NCBI RefSeq assembly: GCF_018304945.1
Contig: NZ_JAGQEE010000001.1
Coordinates: forward strand, 1,859,240 to 1,923,239
Direction of reading: 5' to 3'
Length of the DNA stretch: 64,000 nt
Source: Collimonas humicola
GTDB taxonomy: Bacteria > Pseudomonadota > Gammaproteobacteria > Burkholderiales > Burkholderiaceae_D
Shown: positions 1 through 9,543 of the stretch, piece by piece
How the letters are laid out: each line of letters starts with the position of its first letter
How positions within the stretch are numbered: position 1 is the stretch's first letter
Notes under the pieces: generated by a model
Databases searched by the model: none
What the model was told of the DNA's origin: nothing
Seen by the model: only the letters and a program-made list of their open reading frames with translations
Position numbers and translations under genes: made by a program

Positions 1-2
1 CC

Positions 3-955
<953 letters not shown>

Positions 956-992
956 AGCAGCGATGCTGTCTGAAACAAAGAGGCTGTGGGTT

Positions 993-1064
993 TTGACGTT
1001 GGGGTTGCTTTTGACGTTGGGGTTGCTTTTGACGTTGGGGTTGCTTTTGACGTTGCCGTTGCTT
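993..1064. repeat. 18-bp minisatellite built from TTGNNN hexamers
   Basis: Three exact 18-bp units (TTGACGTTGGGGTTGCTT) at 993-1010, 1011-1028 and 1029-1046, then one variant with TTGCCG in the middle at 1047-1064. Each 18-mer is three hexamers that begin TTG. The array runs directly into the 95-bp palindrome at 1091-1185. The same arrangement recurs at the right end of the window (63782 onwards), so array plus palindrome is one composite dispersed element. Confidence 0.95.
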
Positions 1065-1090
1065 TTGACGTGCCCCGCATGGAGACATTG

Positions 1091-1185
1091 CCAAATCCGG
1101 CGCGTGTCAGCCGGGAATTGTGAGGGGCATGTTTGAGCCGAAGGCGAGTTTTGCCCCTCACCCGGCTGGCGCGCGCCGGATTTGG
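1091..1185. repeat. 95-bp palindromic dispersed repeat, copy 1
   Basis: Long interrupted inverted repeat. The outer arms are CCAAATCCGGCGCG (1091-1104) and CGCGCCGGATTTGG (1172-1185), with further pairing between CAGCCGGG and CCCGGCTG and between TGAGGGGCA and TGCCCCTCA. A nearly identical copy lies at 63907-64000 in the same orientation. It follows the wrbA operon directly, so its hairpin could also act as a transcript end or mRNA-stabilising structure. It contains no plausible gene. Confidence 0.92.
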
Positions 1186-1300
1186 GGACCCGACCGGAGG
1201 GAGGGCAATGGCTTTGCGGTCGCCTTTTCTTTGCTTACTTTCTTTTGGCGAAGCAAAAGAAAGTGAGCGGCTGCCGGGCCGCCCCCGGCAAGCATCCACG
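1186..1300. repeat. Burkholderiales dispersed repeat with 11-bp inverted arms
   Basis: Directly abuts the 95-bp palindrome. Contains the perfect inverted repeat ACTTTCTTTTG (1237-1247) and CAAAAGAAAGT (1254-1264) around a 6-base loop, followed by a G/C-rich stretch of self-complementary character. This sequence type is familiar from memory as a widely scattered intergenic repeat in Burkholderiales, often mis-annotated as short ORFs. Only this copy is seen in the window, so the repeat status rests on recollection rather than on an internal second copy. Confidence 0.6.
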
Positions 1301-1366
1301 GAGTACAAAACGTTTTAGCAACCCTCAGACCGTTCTTAGCACGCCACCGCACGCACTCCGTAGCCC

Positions 1367-1432
1367 GTTAAATGGGGTCAGAGTAATTTACGACGATAAG
1401 GCCGTCGTAAAAAAACTCTGACCCCATTTAAC
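1367..1432. repeat. 66-bp REP/RAYT-type palindrome, copy 1
   Basis: Perfect 18-bp arms: GTTAAATGGGGTCAGAGT at 1367-1384 and its reverse complement at 1415-1432. Inside is a second stem, TTTACGAC and GTCGTAAA. A second copy lies at 11233-11298, and both are preceded by the same flank, GCACTCCGTA. The GGGGTCAGAGT core is of the type found beside REP-associated Y1 transposases in betaproteobacteria. No transposase gene is present here, so this would be a non-autonomous copy. Confidence 0.88.
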
Positions 1433-1478
1433 TGCGGCGTGGGCTGCGCATTTGACTGCTTTTTCGAAATTTTACGAT

Positions 1479-2891
1479 ATGAATAATGACGCTTTTCTTG
1501 CTGCCTGCCGCGATGCCATTGGCGATTCGCATATGCTCACCAGCGACGCCGACAAGGCCGGCTACCTGACCGACCAGCGCCAGCGCTATACCGGCCAGGC
1601 GCTAGCAGTCGCCAAACCAGCCAACACCGCCGAAGTCGCCAGACTGGTCCAGCTCTGCAACCAGTTCCGCATCCCCATCGTCCCCCAAGGCGGCAACACC
1701 GGCCTGGTGCTGGGCAGCGTCCCCGACCAAAGCGGCCACGCAATCGTACTGTCGCTAAAACGCCTGAACCGGATCCGCGCCATAGATCCGACAAACCACA
1801 CCATCACCGCAGAAGCCGGCTGCATCCTGCAACAGGTGCAAGAAGCCGCCGCGACAGCAAACCGCCTGCTCCCCCTCTCGCTGGCCGCCGAAGGCAGCTG
1901 CACCATAGGCGGCAACCTCTCCACCAACGCCGGCGGCACCGCCGTCCTGCGCTACGGCAACAGCAGAGAACTCTGCCTGGGACTGGAAGTCGTCACCGCC
2001 CAAGGCGACATCATGCACGGCCTGCGCGGCCTGAGAAAAGACAACACCGGCTACGACCTGCGCGACCTCTACATCGGCGCCGAAGGCACCTTAGGCATCA
2101 TCACCGCCGCCGTCCTGAAACTCTTCCCCCAACCCAAAGTCCAGCTGACCGCCGTGGCCGCGCTGCAAAGCCCGACCGCCGCGCTGCGCCTGCTGACGCT
2201 GGCGCAAGAACGCTGCGGCGCCACCCTGACCGGCTTTGAACTGATGTCCGACCTGTGCCTGCAGCTGGTGGCCAAGCACTTCCCGCAATTGCAATTCCCC
2301 TTCGGCCAGCATCATCCCTACTACGTCCTGCTGGAACTGTCCGACAGCGAACCCGCCCCCCATGCCAGCATGCTGCTGGAAGCACTGATGAGCGAAGCGC
2401 TGGAACAGGATATCTGCCAGGACGCCGTGCTGGCCAGCTCCGGCGCCCAGTCGCGGGCGCTATGGCAGCTGCGCGAAAGCATCTCCTCAGCCCAGGCCAA
2501 AGAGGGCAAGAACATCAAGCACGACATCTCGCTGCCGATCTCCCGCATCGCCGAATTCATCGCCGACACCGACGCCCTGCTGCAGCAGCGCTTCCCGGGC
2601 TGCCGCAATGTCACCTTCGGCCACCTGGGCGACGGCAACCTGCACTACAACGTTTCGCCGCCCGCAGGCGTCGAAGCCGACCGCTTCATCGAACAGCAGG
2701 CCGCCATCAACCTGCTCGTGCACGACAGCGTCAACCGCATGGACGGTTCGATTTCAGCCGAGCACGGCCTGGGCGCGCTCAAGCGCGAAGAAATCCTGCG
2801 CTACAAATCGCCGGTGGAAATCGCATTGATGAAAACCATCAAGCAAGCGCTGGACCCTCTCAACCTGATGAATCCAGGCAAAGTCATTTAA
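1479..2891 (+). CDS. FAD-binding 2-hydroxyacid dehydrogenase (GlcD / D-2-hydroxyglutarate dehydrogenase-like)
   Basis: 470 residues from the ATG at 1479. An upstream in-frame TTG at 1452 would begin almost inside the repeat, so it is less likely. The N-terminal FAD_binding_4 (PCMH-type) domain shows VPQGGNTGLV and the GSCTIGGNLSTNAGG pyrophosphate-binding block. The C-terminal FAD-oxidase_C domain shows GHLGDGNLHYN and the SAEHGLG signature. Enzymes of this family oxidise D-lactate, glycolate or D-2-hydroxyglutarate and pass electrons to a membrane or flavoprotein acceptor. There is no GlcE/GlcF partner next to it, so a stand-alone D-2-hydroxyglutarate or D-lactate dehydrogenase fits better than glycolate oxidase. 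The exact substrate cannot be read from sequence. Confidence 0.85.
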   Translation: MNNDAFLAACRDAIGDSHMLTSDADKAGYLTDQRQRYTGQALAVAKPANTAEVARLVQLCNQFRIPIVPQGGNTGLVLGSVPDQSGHAIVLSLKRLNRIRAIDPTNHTITAEAGCILQQVQEAAATANRLLPLSLAAEGSCTIGGNLSTNAGGTAVLRYGNSRELCLGLEVVTAQGDIMHGLRGLRKDNTGYDLRDLYIGAEGTLGIITAAVLKLFPQPKVQLTAVAALQSPTAALRLLTLAQERCGATLTGFELMSDLCLQLVAKHFPQLQFPFGQHHPYYVLLELSDSEPAPHASMLLEALMSEALEQDICQDAVLASSGAQSRALWQLRESISSAQAKEGKNIKHDISLPISRIAEFIADTDALLQQRFPGCRNVTFGHLGDGNLHYNVSPPAGVEADRFIEQQAAINLLVHDSVNRMDGSISAEHGLGALKREEILRYKSPVEIALMKTIKQALDPLNLMNPGKVI

Positions 2892-2970
2892 AACCAGCCG
2901 CGCCAAAAGTTGCCGCATTACAATCTGTTACACCGCGGCTGTCGTCGCATGCCTGCCAACAGCCGTTATG

Positions 2971-2994
2971 CTGACAAATAAGCTGACAAATAAG
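2971..2994. repeat. Two tandem 12-bp direct repeats
   Basis: CTGACAAATAAG occurs twice back to back (2971-2982 and 2983-2994), about 35 bases upstream of the DUF1800 gene. This could be a binding site or simple slippage product; no function can be assigned. Confidence 0.6.
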
Positions 2995-3027
2995 TACCGA
3001 TGCAAGCAAACCTGCAAAAGGCTGGAC

Positions 3028-4602
3028 ATGACCTCGACCATAAGACTCTCCGGACTGCTGTCCATGGCGCTGATGCTGGGCTGCCTCAGCGCCGCCCACG
3101 CGCAAGCCGTCCAGGCGCCGCTGAACGATTCGGAAAAAGCGCTGCATGTGCTGAACCGGCTGGCCTACGGCCCGCGCCCTGGCGACGTCGACGCCGTCAG
3201 GCGCATGGGCGTCAAGCGCTACATCGACCAGCAGCTGCGGCCCGACAGCCTGCCGCTGCCGGAAGAATTATCGGGAAAACTGGCAGGCTTATCGACTTAT
3301 CAACTCAGCGCCACCCAGCTCTACCAACAATACGGCCCGCCCTCCTTCCCGCCCAACAGCGCCACTCCCGAAGAAAAGAACATGGCGCGCCAGCGCGCCA
3401 ACAAGGACATCACGCCGCAAGCCCATTTTGCGCGCTTGTGGCTGGCCACTGAAAGCCCGCGCCAGCTGCAGGAAGTGATGACCGAATTCTGGTTCAACCA
3501 TTTCAATGTGTTCGAAGGCAAAGACTGGGTGCGCTACTGGAACGGCGAGTATGAGAAAGACGTGCTGCGGCCGAATGCGCTGGGCAACTTCCGCCAGCTG
3601 CTGGGCAGCGTCGCCCACCATCCGGCGATGCTGTATTACCTCGACAACTGGCTCAGCAGCGGCGTCAACACGCCGGAAGCCAAGGGCCGCTTCAAGGGGC
3701 TCAATGAAAACTACGGCCGCGAGTTGCTGGAGCTGCATACCATGGGCGTCGACAGCGGCTACACCCAGGCCGACGTGATCGCGCTGGCACGCATCCTGAC
3801 CGGCTGGACCATCGATGAAAAAGCCATGAAGGACGGCCAGCCCGGATTTGCCTTCAATCCCAAGCGCCACGATTTCGGCGACAAGATCTTCCTCGGCCAG
3901 ACCATCAAAGGCAGCGGCGAACAGGAAGGCGAACAGGCGCTCGATATCCTGGCGCGCCATCCCGCCACCGCCCGCTTCGTCGCCGCCAAACTGGTGCAGT
4001 ATTTCGTCTCCGACAAGCCGGAACCGGCCCTGACCGAGAAGCTGGCGCGCCGCTTCCTGGCTACCAACGGCGACATCAAGGCGGTGCTGCGCACGCTGTT
4101 CGACAGCCAGGAATTCTGGGCCCGCAGCAATTACCAGACCCAGTTCAAGACGCCGTATCAATATGTGGTGTCGTCGCTGCGCGCAACCGCGACGCCGGTG
4201 CTGAACGTCAAGCCGATCGACGGCGTGCTGAACCAGCTCGGCCAGCCGCTGTATGGCTGGCTGACGCCTGAGGGTTACAAGTTCTCGGAAGAAGCGTGGC
4301 TCAATCCGGATGCGCTGCTGCGCCGTATCAACTTCGTCAACGGCCTGAGCAACGGCAAATCGCCGATCGCCCGCGCCGAAACACCTCCGCCCGTGCCTGG
4401 CGCAGCAGTAGCCGCGGCGCCGACACCGGCTCCGATCACCTATGCCCCGATGCCTGGCTATGGCGCCCCCGTGAATCCGGCACAGCTGATGCAAACGCTG
4501 GCGCCGGCGCTGGAACCGCACAGTCTCGCTGCCATTACCGCGGCAGCGCCCAATCTGCAGGTCGGCCTGATACTCGGCGGACCGGATTTCATGAAAAGAT
4601 AA
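3028..4602 (+). CDS. DUF1800 domain exported protein
   Basis: 524 residues. The start at 3028 is chosen because it has an AAAAGG ribosome site at 3016-3021 and begins a typical Sec signal peptide (MTSTIRLSGLLSMALMLGC, cleavage near AHA-Q). An in-frame ATG at 2968 would add 20 polar residues. The DUF1800 body shows LNRLAYGPRPGD near the mature N-terminus, the FWFNHFNVF block and the NENYGRELLELHTMGVD block. Near the C-terminus there is a proline/alanine-rich linker. DUF1800 proteins are secreted, of unknown biochemistry, and are usually paired with a DUF1501 protein, as here (15 bases downstream). Confidence 0.88.
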   Translation: MTSTIRLSGLLSMALMLGCLSAAHAQAVQAPLNDSEKALHVLNRLAYGPRPGDVDAVRRMGVKRYIDQQLRPDSLPLPEELSGKLAGLSTYQLSATQLYQQYGPPSFPPNSATPEEKNMARQRANKDITPQAHFARLWLATESPRQLQEVMTEFWFNHFNVFEGKDWVRYWNGEYEKDVLRPNALGNFRQLLGSVAHHPAMLYYLDNWLSSGVNTPEAKGRFKGLNENYGRELLELHTMGVDSGYTQADVIALARILTGWTIDEKAMKDGQPGFAFNPKRHDFGDKIFLGQTIKGSGEQEGEQALDILARHPATARFVAAKLVQYFVSDKPEPALTEKLARRFLATNGDIKAVLRTLFDSQEFWARSNYQTQFKTPYQYVVSSLRATATPVLNVKPIDGVLNQLGQPLYGWLTPEGYKFSEEAWLNPDALLRRINFVNGLSNGKSPIARAETPPPVPGAAVAAAPTPAPITYAPMPGYGAPVNPAQLMQTLAPALEPHSLAAITAAAPNLQVGLILGGPDFMKR

Positions 4603-4617
4603 AGCCAGGAGCAAGCC

Positions 4618-5973
4618 ATGAACCGTCGCGATTTCATCCGCCAACTCGGCCTCGCCGGCAGCGGCGCCATCCTGATCCCGGTCGGCCTGTCCGGCTGCGT
4701 GGTGGCGCCGCCCGCCAAGCCATTGGCCAAGGCCAAGGCGACGCCGCCTGTAACCATTGCGACGGCCGCAGACAGCCCGCTTGCGTACGGCAATCCGCTG
4801 CTGCGGCCGCATGCCGCCGGCGACGGCACGCCGCGCATGGTGGTGGTGTTCCTGCGCGGCGCCGTGGACGGCTTGAACGTGGTGGTGCCGCATGGCGACC
4901 ACAATTACTACAAGGCGCGGCCGACCATTGCGGTATCGCGTCCGGGCACGCAAAACGGCGCCATCGACCTGACCGGCTACTTCGGCCTGCATCCGGCGCT
5001 GCAGCCGCTGCTGCCCTACTGGGAAGACGGCCGGCTGGCTTTCATCCACGCTTCCGGTTCGCCCGACATGTCGCGCTCGCATTTCGAAGCGCAGGACTAC
5101 ATGGAAACCGGCACCCCGGGAGAACACAACACCCGCGACGGCTGGATGAACCGGATGCTAGCGCTCATACCTGGGCTTATGCCGCAGTCGCCGTCGCCGA
5201 TGCAGGCGCTGACCCTGGGCGAATCGGTGCCGCGCATCCTGACCGGACGCGCCGTGGTGGCCAACATGCCGACCGGACGCGACGCCACCCGCCCCACCCT
5301 GATCGACAAGCCGGAAGTCAGCCAGGCTTACGCCGCCCTGTATGCGCAAGACGCCGCGCTCGGCAAGTCCTACCGCGACGGCATCTCGGCGCGCAAGGAA
5401 TTGCTGGCCGACGCCAGCAGCTCGGAACAAAAAATGGCGAACAACGGCGCGCCGCTGCCGAACGGCTTGTCGATAGACACCGCGCGCCTGGGGCGCCTGA
5501 TGCGCGGCAATCCCGAGATCCGCCTCGGCTTCGTCGCCGTCGGCGGATGGGATACCCATACCAACCAGGGCAATGGCAACGGCCAGCTGGCCGGACGGCT
5601 GCGGCCGCTGGCCGACGGCCTGGCGACGCTGGCGAACGAGCTGGGACCGGCTTTCAACGATACGGTGATTGTGGTGATGTCGGAATTCGGCCGGACCTTC
5701 CGCGAGAACGGCAACGGCGGCACCGATCACGGCCATGGCAACGCCATGTGGCTGCTGGGCGGCAATGTGCGCGGCCGCACCATCCACGGCCACTGGCCCG
5801 GCATCGATGATAAGTCCTTGAATGAGGGGCGCGACCTGGCAGTCACCACCGACTTCCGCGCCGTGCTGGCGACGCTGGCGGAAAAGCATATGCGCATCGG
5901 CGATCCGGCCATGCAGAAACTGTTTCCGCAATATGGCGCGGGCAATCCGCATGCCTTGAATTTGCTGGTGTAG
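4618..5973 (+). CDS. DUF1501 domain protein with Tat-type lipoprotein signal
   Basis: 451 residues, 15 bases after the DUF1800 gene. The N-terminus MNRRDFIRQLGLAG is a classical twin-arginine signal, and it ends in a lipobox-like LSGC, so export by Tat followed by lipid anchoring is likely. The DUF1501 core is related to the alkaline phosphatase/sulfatase fold and shows VVFLRGAVDGLNVVVP early, GGWDTHTNQG in the middle and a late MSEFGRTFRENGNGGTDHGHG metal-binding-like block. DUF1800/DUF1501 pairs are widespread in environmental proteobacteria and planctomycetes; their joint function is unknown. Confidence 0.88.
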   Translation: MNRRDFIRQLGLAGSGAILIPVGLSGCVVAPPAKPLAKAKATPPVTIATAADSPLAYGNPLLRPHAAGDGTPRMVVVFLRGAVDGLNVVVPHGDHNYYKARPTIAVSRPGTQNGAIDLTGYFGLHPALQPLLPYWEDGRLAFIHASGSPDMSRSHFEAQDYMETGTPGEHNTRDGWMNRMLALIPGLMPQSPSPMQALTLGESVPRILTGRAVVANMPTGRDATRPTLIDKPEVSQAYAALYAQDAALGKSYRDGISARKELLADASSSEQKMANNGAPLPNGLSIDTARLGRLMRGNPEIRLGFVAVGGWDTHTNQGNGNGQLAGRLRPLADGLATLANELGPAFNDTVIVVMSEFGRTFRENGNGGTDHGHGNAMWLLGGNVRGRTIHGHWPGIDDKSLNEGRDLAVTTDFRAVLATLAEKHMRIGDPAMQKLFPQYGAGNPHALNLLV

Positions 5974-5985
5974 CGGCCGCCGGAT

Positions 5986-6786
5986 TCAGCGCACCAGCGC
6001 CTTGATCACCGCCCACTGCCGCCGCGAAATCGGCAGGCGGTGATCGATGTCGCGCAGGATGACTTGCCAGACTTCCTGCGGCTTGTCGGCATCGCCCTCG
6101 CCTTCCGCGATGTAGATGCCGCGCTCGACGCCGATGATGGCGTTGCGCGCCACCAGCGCGTTGCGGTGCACCCGCACAAAGTGCGCCGCCAGTTCTTCTT
6201 CGATGGACACCAGCGAATCTTCGATCAGGTATTCCTTGCTCTTGGTGCGCAGCGTGACGTACTTCAGCTCCGCCTTCAGATACAGCACCTCGCCCATCGG
6301 CACCAGTGACATGCGGCCGCGCTCCTGCACGGCGAAATGCTGGCGCGGCGATGCCGTTGCCCCGTCGGCGGCCGGCGCGACAAGCGACTGCGGCGGCTGG
6401 CGCAGGCGGCTGGCGCGCGCGATGGCCTGCGCCAGCCGTGCAGCGCGCACCGGCTTGACCAGATAGTCGAAGGCCTGCACCTCGAATGCATTCAAGGCGT
6501 AATCGTCATAGGCGGTCACGAAGATGATCAGGGGCGCCTCGATCTTGGCTGCATCCGCGTTGCTCACCAGCTGCTCGGCCAGCTGCAGGCCGCTCATGCC
6601 GGGCATCTGCACGTCCAGCAGCACAATATCCGGCGCGGTGGCGGCAATCCCTTCCAATGCAGCTTGCGCATGGGCGGCTTCGCCGACCAGGTAATGCGGA
6701 CAGTCGGCAACGATGTCCGACAGCAGCGTGCTCAGCCTGGCGCGCGCAGGCGCTTCGTCGTCGACAATGAAAATGCGAGGAATCAT
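5986..6786 (-). CDS. LytTR-type response regulator (AlgR-like)
   Basis: 266 residues. The N-terminal receiver domain carries the acidic pair in VDDE, the phosphoacceptor Asp58 in LLDVQMPGMSG, and the conserved Thr and Lys in VTAYDDYA and DYLVKPV. A linker of about 30 residues leads to a C-terminal LytTR DNA-binding domain (LVPMGEVLYLKAELKYVTLRT, then FVRVHRNALV). The neighbouring histidine kinase and the divergent argH reproduce the algR-fimS(algZ)-argH order of Pseudomonas, so an AlgR-type role in surface behaviour such as type IV pili or exopolysaccharide is plausible. The kinase reads first on the minus strand with a 48-base gap, so this is the second gene of a two-gene unit. Confidence 0.9.
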   Translation of the reverse strand: MIPRIFIVDDEAPARARLSTLLSDIVADCPHYLVGEAAHAQAALEGIAATAPDIVLLDVQMPGMSGLQLAEQLVSNADAAKIEAPLIIFVTAYDDYALNAFEVQAFDYLVKPVRAARLAQAIARASRLRQPPQSLVAPAADGATASPRQHFAVQERGRMSLVPMGEVLYLKAELKYVTLRTKSKEYLIEDSLVSIEEELAAHFVRVHRNALVARNAIIGVERGIYIAEGEGDADKPQEVWQVILRDIDHRLPISRRQWAVIKALVR

Positions 6787-6834
6787 GTTGATGGGTTGGG
6801 CGGATTGGCTAAAGAATGGTCGGCGGATCAGATT

Positions 6835-7971
6835 CTACTTGCTGGCCGGGGGCTTCGCCAGCGCTGCCTTTACATAGGGGAAGCTGGCGCGCACCTGGAA
6901 CTGCCCCAGCGTGGTGCTGGTGGTCAGCTGCGCTTCGACGTCGTACAGCAGCGCCAGCCGCTCGCGGATATTTTCCAGCGCCATCTGGTTTCCTTCCGGC
7001 AGCGCGGCGACGCCCTTGCCGCTATACGGATTGTAGGGATTGGTGATGACAATCTCGATCCGCTCCAGCGAATGGCTGAGCTTGATCTGGATCAGGGCCG
7101 GTTCGGTGCTCGGCTCGACGCCGTAATGCACCGCATTTTCTATCAGCGGCTGCAACAGCAGGGTCGGGATCTGCGCCCGGTACACCACCTCGTCGCTGAT
7201 GCCTTCGCGCTCCCATTGCACCCGCAAGCGGTCGCCCAGGCGTATCTTTTCTATCGACAGATATTGGCGGCACAAGCGGATTTCTTTTTCCAGCGTGGTC
7301 ATGGCGCGGCCGTCGCGCATCAGCACGCGGATCAGGTCGGCCAGGTCTTCCAGCGCCGCCTCGGCCCGGCGCGGCTCGCTGCGGATCAGCGACAGCACCG
7401 CGTTGAGGCTGTTGAACAGGAAATGCGGCCGGATCCGCGCCTGCAAGGCCTGCAGGCGCGCCTCCACCAGCACCGGCGAAAAAGCGCGTGCGCGCAATTC
7501 GAAATAATGCTGCAGGCCGATGCCGAACAAGGCCGCCACCAGCGCCGCGCGCAAGATGCCGCCGGCGGCGTTGAGATGGGAAAAACCGTTCAGGAACCAG
7601 TCGAAGCCCGACAGCAGCCAGATCACCGCCATCGTCACCAGCGCAGGCGCCAGCGCGCACAAGATCCGCTGCATCACAAAAGAAAAGTGGCGGGCAATCC
7701 GATGCAAGCCGCACAATACCGACAGCGACAGGAAACAGGCCGGCTCGACCAGCATCGCCGATTCGACAAAACTGTCGATCGCCGCAATCAGTCCATCGCT
7801 GCGCAGCAGGATCGCCGCCATGACGGCCAGGTTCACCGCGATCAGCGCGCGGAACACGACTCCCAGGTTGCAGCCGTCGGGAATCACCTGCGCGCCGGGT
7901 TGCTGCGCCGGCGAACTATCGGCGGCCTGATCAGAAAGCATGGACGCTGGCATTGGTTGGCATAAAAACAA
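6835..7971 (-). CDS. LytS/FimS-type sensor histidine kinase
   Basis: 378 residues. The N-terminal half has about four hydrophobic segments (around residues 38-58, 75-92, 105-125 and 135-150). The His_kinase domain follows, with the phosphoacceptor in RPHFLFNSLNAVLSL, then a HATPase domain with the N-box IENAVHYGVEP. This is the membrane partner of the downstream LytTR regulator. An internal ATG at 7941 (MLSDQ) is an alternative start. The kinase lacks an obvious periplasmic domain, so the stimulus is probably sensed in the membrane or through a partner. The gene is divergent from argH with 177 bases between the starts. Confidence 0.88.
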   Translation of the reverse strand: MFLCQPMPASMLSDQAADSSPAQQPGAQVIPDGCNLGVVFRALIAVNLAVMAAILLRSDGLIAAIDSFVESAMLVEPACFLSLSVLCGLHRIARHFSFVMQRILCALAPALVTMAVIWLLSGFDWFLNGFSHLNAAGGILRAALVAALFGIGLQHYFELRARAFSPVLVEARLQALQARIRPHFLFNSLNAVLSLIRSEPRRAEAALEDLADLIRVLMRDGRAMTTLEKEIRLCRQYLSIEKIRLGDRLRVQWEREGISDEVVYRAQIPTLLLQPLIENAVHYGVEPSTEPALIQIKLSHSLERIEIVITNPYNPYSGKGVAALPEGNQMALENIRERLALLYDVEAQLTTSTTLGQFQVRASFPYVKAALAKPPASK

Positions 7972-8051
7972 TCATGGCTTGGTTGTAAGGCATATCTCGC
8001 AGGGTAAAATGTCTGTATCAAGCAGGCGCAGCCGATTTTCGGGGCAGTGCG

Positions 8052-8080
8052 AGGGTAGTGCAAGGGTAGTGATTTATAAT
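8052..8080 (+). promoter_or_regulatory. Candidate argH promoter with paired direct repeats
   Basis: TATAAT at 8075-8080 is a perfect -10 hexamer. There is no good -35. Instead AGGGTAGTG occurs twice (8052-8060 and 8063-8071), 11 bases apart, that is on the same face of the helix. That layout suggests an activator-dependent promoter. Which factor binds is unknown. Confidence 0.45.
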
Positions 8081-8148
8081 CGCATAATTCCTTGCCTGCT
8101 CATTGCTTACTTCACTTCTTACTCTCACGCGCGATTCAAACCTCAATT

Positions 8149-9543
8149 ATGACAGCACAACTCTCCAAAAAAGGCGAAGCTTGGTCGGCTCGTTTCTCCG
8201 AACCGGTCTCTGACCTGGTCAAACGTTACACGGCGTCGGTATTTTTCGACAAGCGCCTGGCCGAGGTCGATATCCTGGGCTCGCTGGCGCATGCCGAGAT
8301 GCTGGCATATCAAAAAATCATCAGCGCCGACGACTACGCCGCGATCCAGAAAGGCATGAGCCAGATCCAGGGCGAAATCGCCGGCGGCAAGTTCGAATGG
8401 CTGCTGGACCTGGAAGACGTCCACCTCAACATCGAAAAACGCCTCACCGAGCTGGTCGGCGATGCCGGCAAGCGTCTGCACACCGGCCGTTCGCGCAACG
8501 ACCAGGTCGCCACCGACATCCGCCTCTACCTGCGCGGCGCCATCGACGACATCAGCGGCCTGCTGCGCGAACTGCGCCTGGCGCTGCTGGACCTGGCAGA
8601 ACAGCATGCCGACACCATCCTGCCCGGCTTCACCCATATGCAGGTGGCGCAGCCGATCACGTTCGGCCATCATGTATTGGCCTATGTCGAAATGTTCGGC
8701 CGCGACGCCGAGCGCATGCAGGACTGCCGCAAGCGCGTCAACCGCCTGCCGCTGGGCGCCGCCGCGCTGGCCGGCACCACTTTCCCTATCGACCGCGAGC
8801 GCGTCGCGAAAACGCTGGGCTTCGACGACGTCTGCCGCAATTCGCTGGATGCCGTCTCGGACCGCGACTTCGCCATCGAATTCTGCGCTAGCGCGGCGCT
8901 GGTGATGACCCACGTCTCGCGCATGTCGGAAGAACTGGTGATCTGGATGAGCCCACGGATCGGCTTCATCGATATCGCCGACCGCTTCTGCACCGGCTCC
9001 TCGATCATGCCGCAAAAGAAAAATCCGGACGTGCCGGAACTGGCGCGCGGCAAGACCGGCCGCGTCAACGGCCACCTGATCGCTCTGCTGACCCTGATGA
9101 AAGGCCAGCCGCTGGCCTACAACAAGGACAACCAGGAAGACAAGGAACCGCTGTTCGACACCGTCGACACGCTCACCGACACGCTGCGCATCTTCGCCGA
9201 CATGGCGCGCGGCATCACGGTCAAGCCGGACGCGATGCGCGCCGCCGCCCTGCAAGGCTATGCCACCGCGACCGACCTGGCCGACTACCTGGTCAAGAAG
9301 GGCCTGCCTTTCCGCGATGCCCACGAAGCCGTGGCGCACGCCGTGCGCAGCTGCGTCGACCAGGGCTGCGACCTGAGCGACCTGTCGCTGGAACAGCTGC
9401 GCGCTTTCTCGCCGCTGATCGAGGACGACATCTTCCAGGTGCTGACGCTGGAAGGTTCGGTCGCCGCGCGCGACCATATCGGCGGCACGGCGCCGCGCCA
9501 GGTGCGTTTGGCGATCCAGCATTTGCGCCAGCAGTTAGGCTGA
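8149..9543 (+). CDS. argH: Argininosuccinate lyase
   Basis: 464 residues, the usual length for ArgH. It splits argininosuccinate into arginine and fumarate, the last step of arginine biosynthesis, in the cytoplasm. The fumarase/aspartase signature [12 protein letters not shown] is intact and contains the catalytic serine loop. [12 protein letters not shown] and the [10 protein letters not shown] substrate-binding segments are also present. The start at 8149 ([12 protein letters not shown]) matches the family; an upstream in-frame ATG at 8092 would add an atypical extension. argA lies 38 kb away, so the arginine genes are scattered. Confidence 0.97.
   Translation: MTAQLSKKGEAWSARFSEPVSDLVKRYTASVFFDKRLAEVDILGSLAHAEMLAYQKIISADDYAAIQKGMSQIQGEIAGGKFEWLLDLEDVHLNIEKRLTELVGDAGKRLHTGRSRNDQVATDIRLYLRGAIDDISGLLRELRLALLDLAEQHADTILPGFTHMQVAQPITFGHHVLAYVEMFGRDAERMQDCRKRVNRLPLGAAALAGTTFPIDRERVAKTLGFDDVCRNSLDAVSDRDFAIEFCASAALVMTHVSRMSEELVIWMSPRIGFIDIADRFCTGSSIMPQKKNPDVPELARGKTGRVNGHLIALLTLMKGQPLAYNKDNQEDKEPLFDTVDTLTDTLRIFADMARGITVKPDAMRAAALQGYATATDLADYLVKKGLPFRDAHEAVAHAVRSCVDQGCDLSDLSLEQLRAFSPLIEDDIFQVLTLEGSVAARDHIGGTAPRQVRLAIQHLRQQLG

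Noticed and set aside
1367..1432. Palindrome considered as the end of an insertion sequence
   Set aside because: No transposase frame is associated with either copy, and both copies are short and complete by themselves.
3289..5127. 612-codon minus-strand frame opposite the DUF1800/DUF1501 genes
   Set aside because: It is antisense to two well-supported genes. High GC keeps the opposite frame open, and its His/Arg/Gly-rich product has no domain.
8143..9522. 459-codon minus-strand frame opposite argH
   Set aside because: Antisense shadow of argH, whose catalytic signature is unambiguous.
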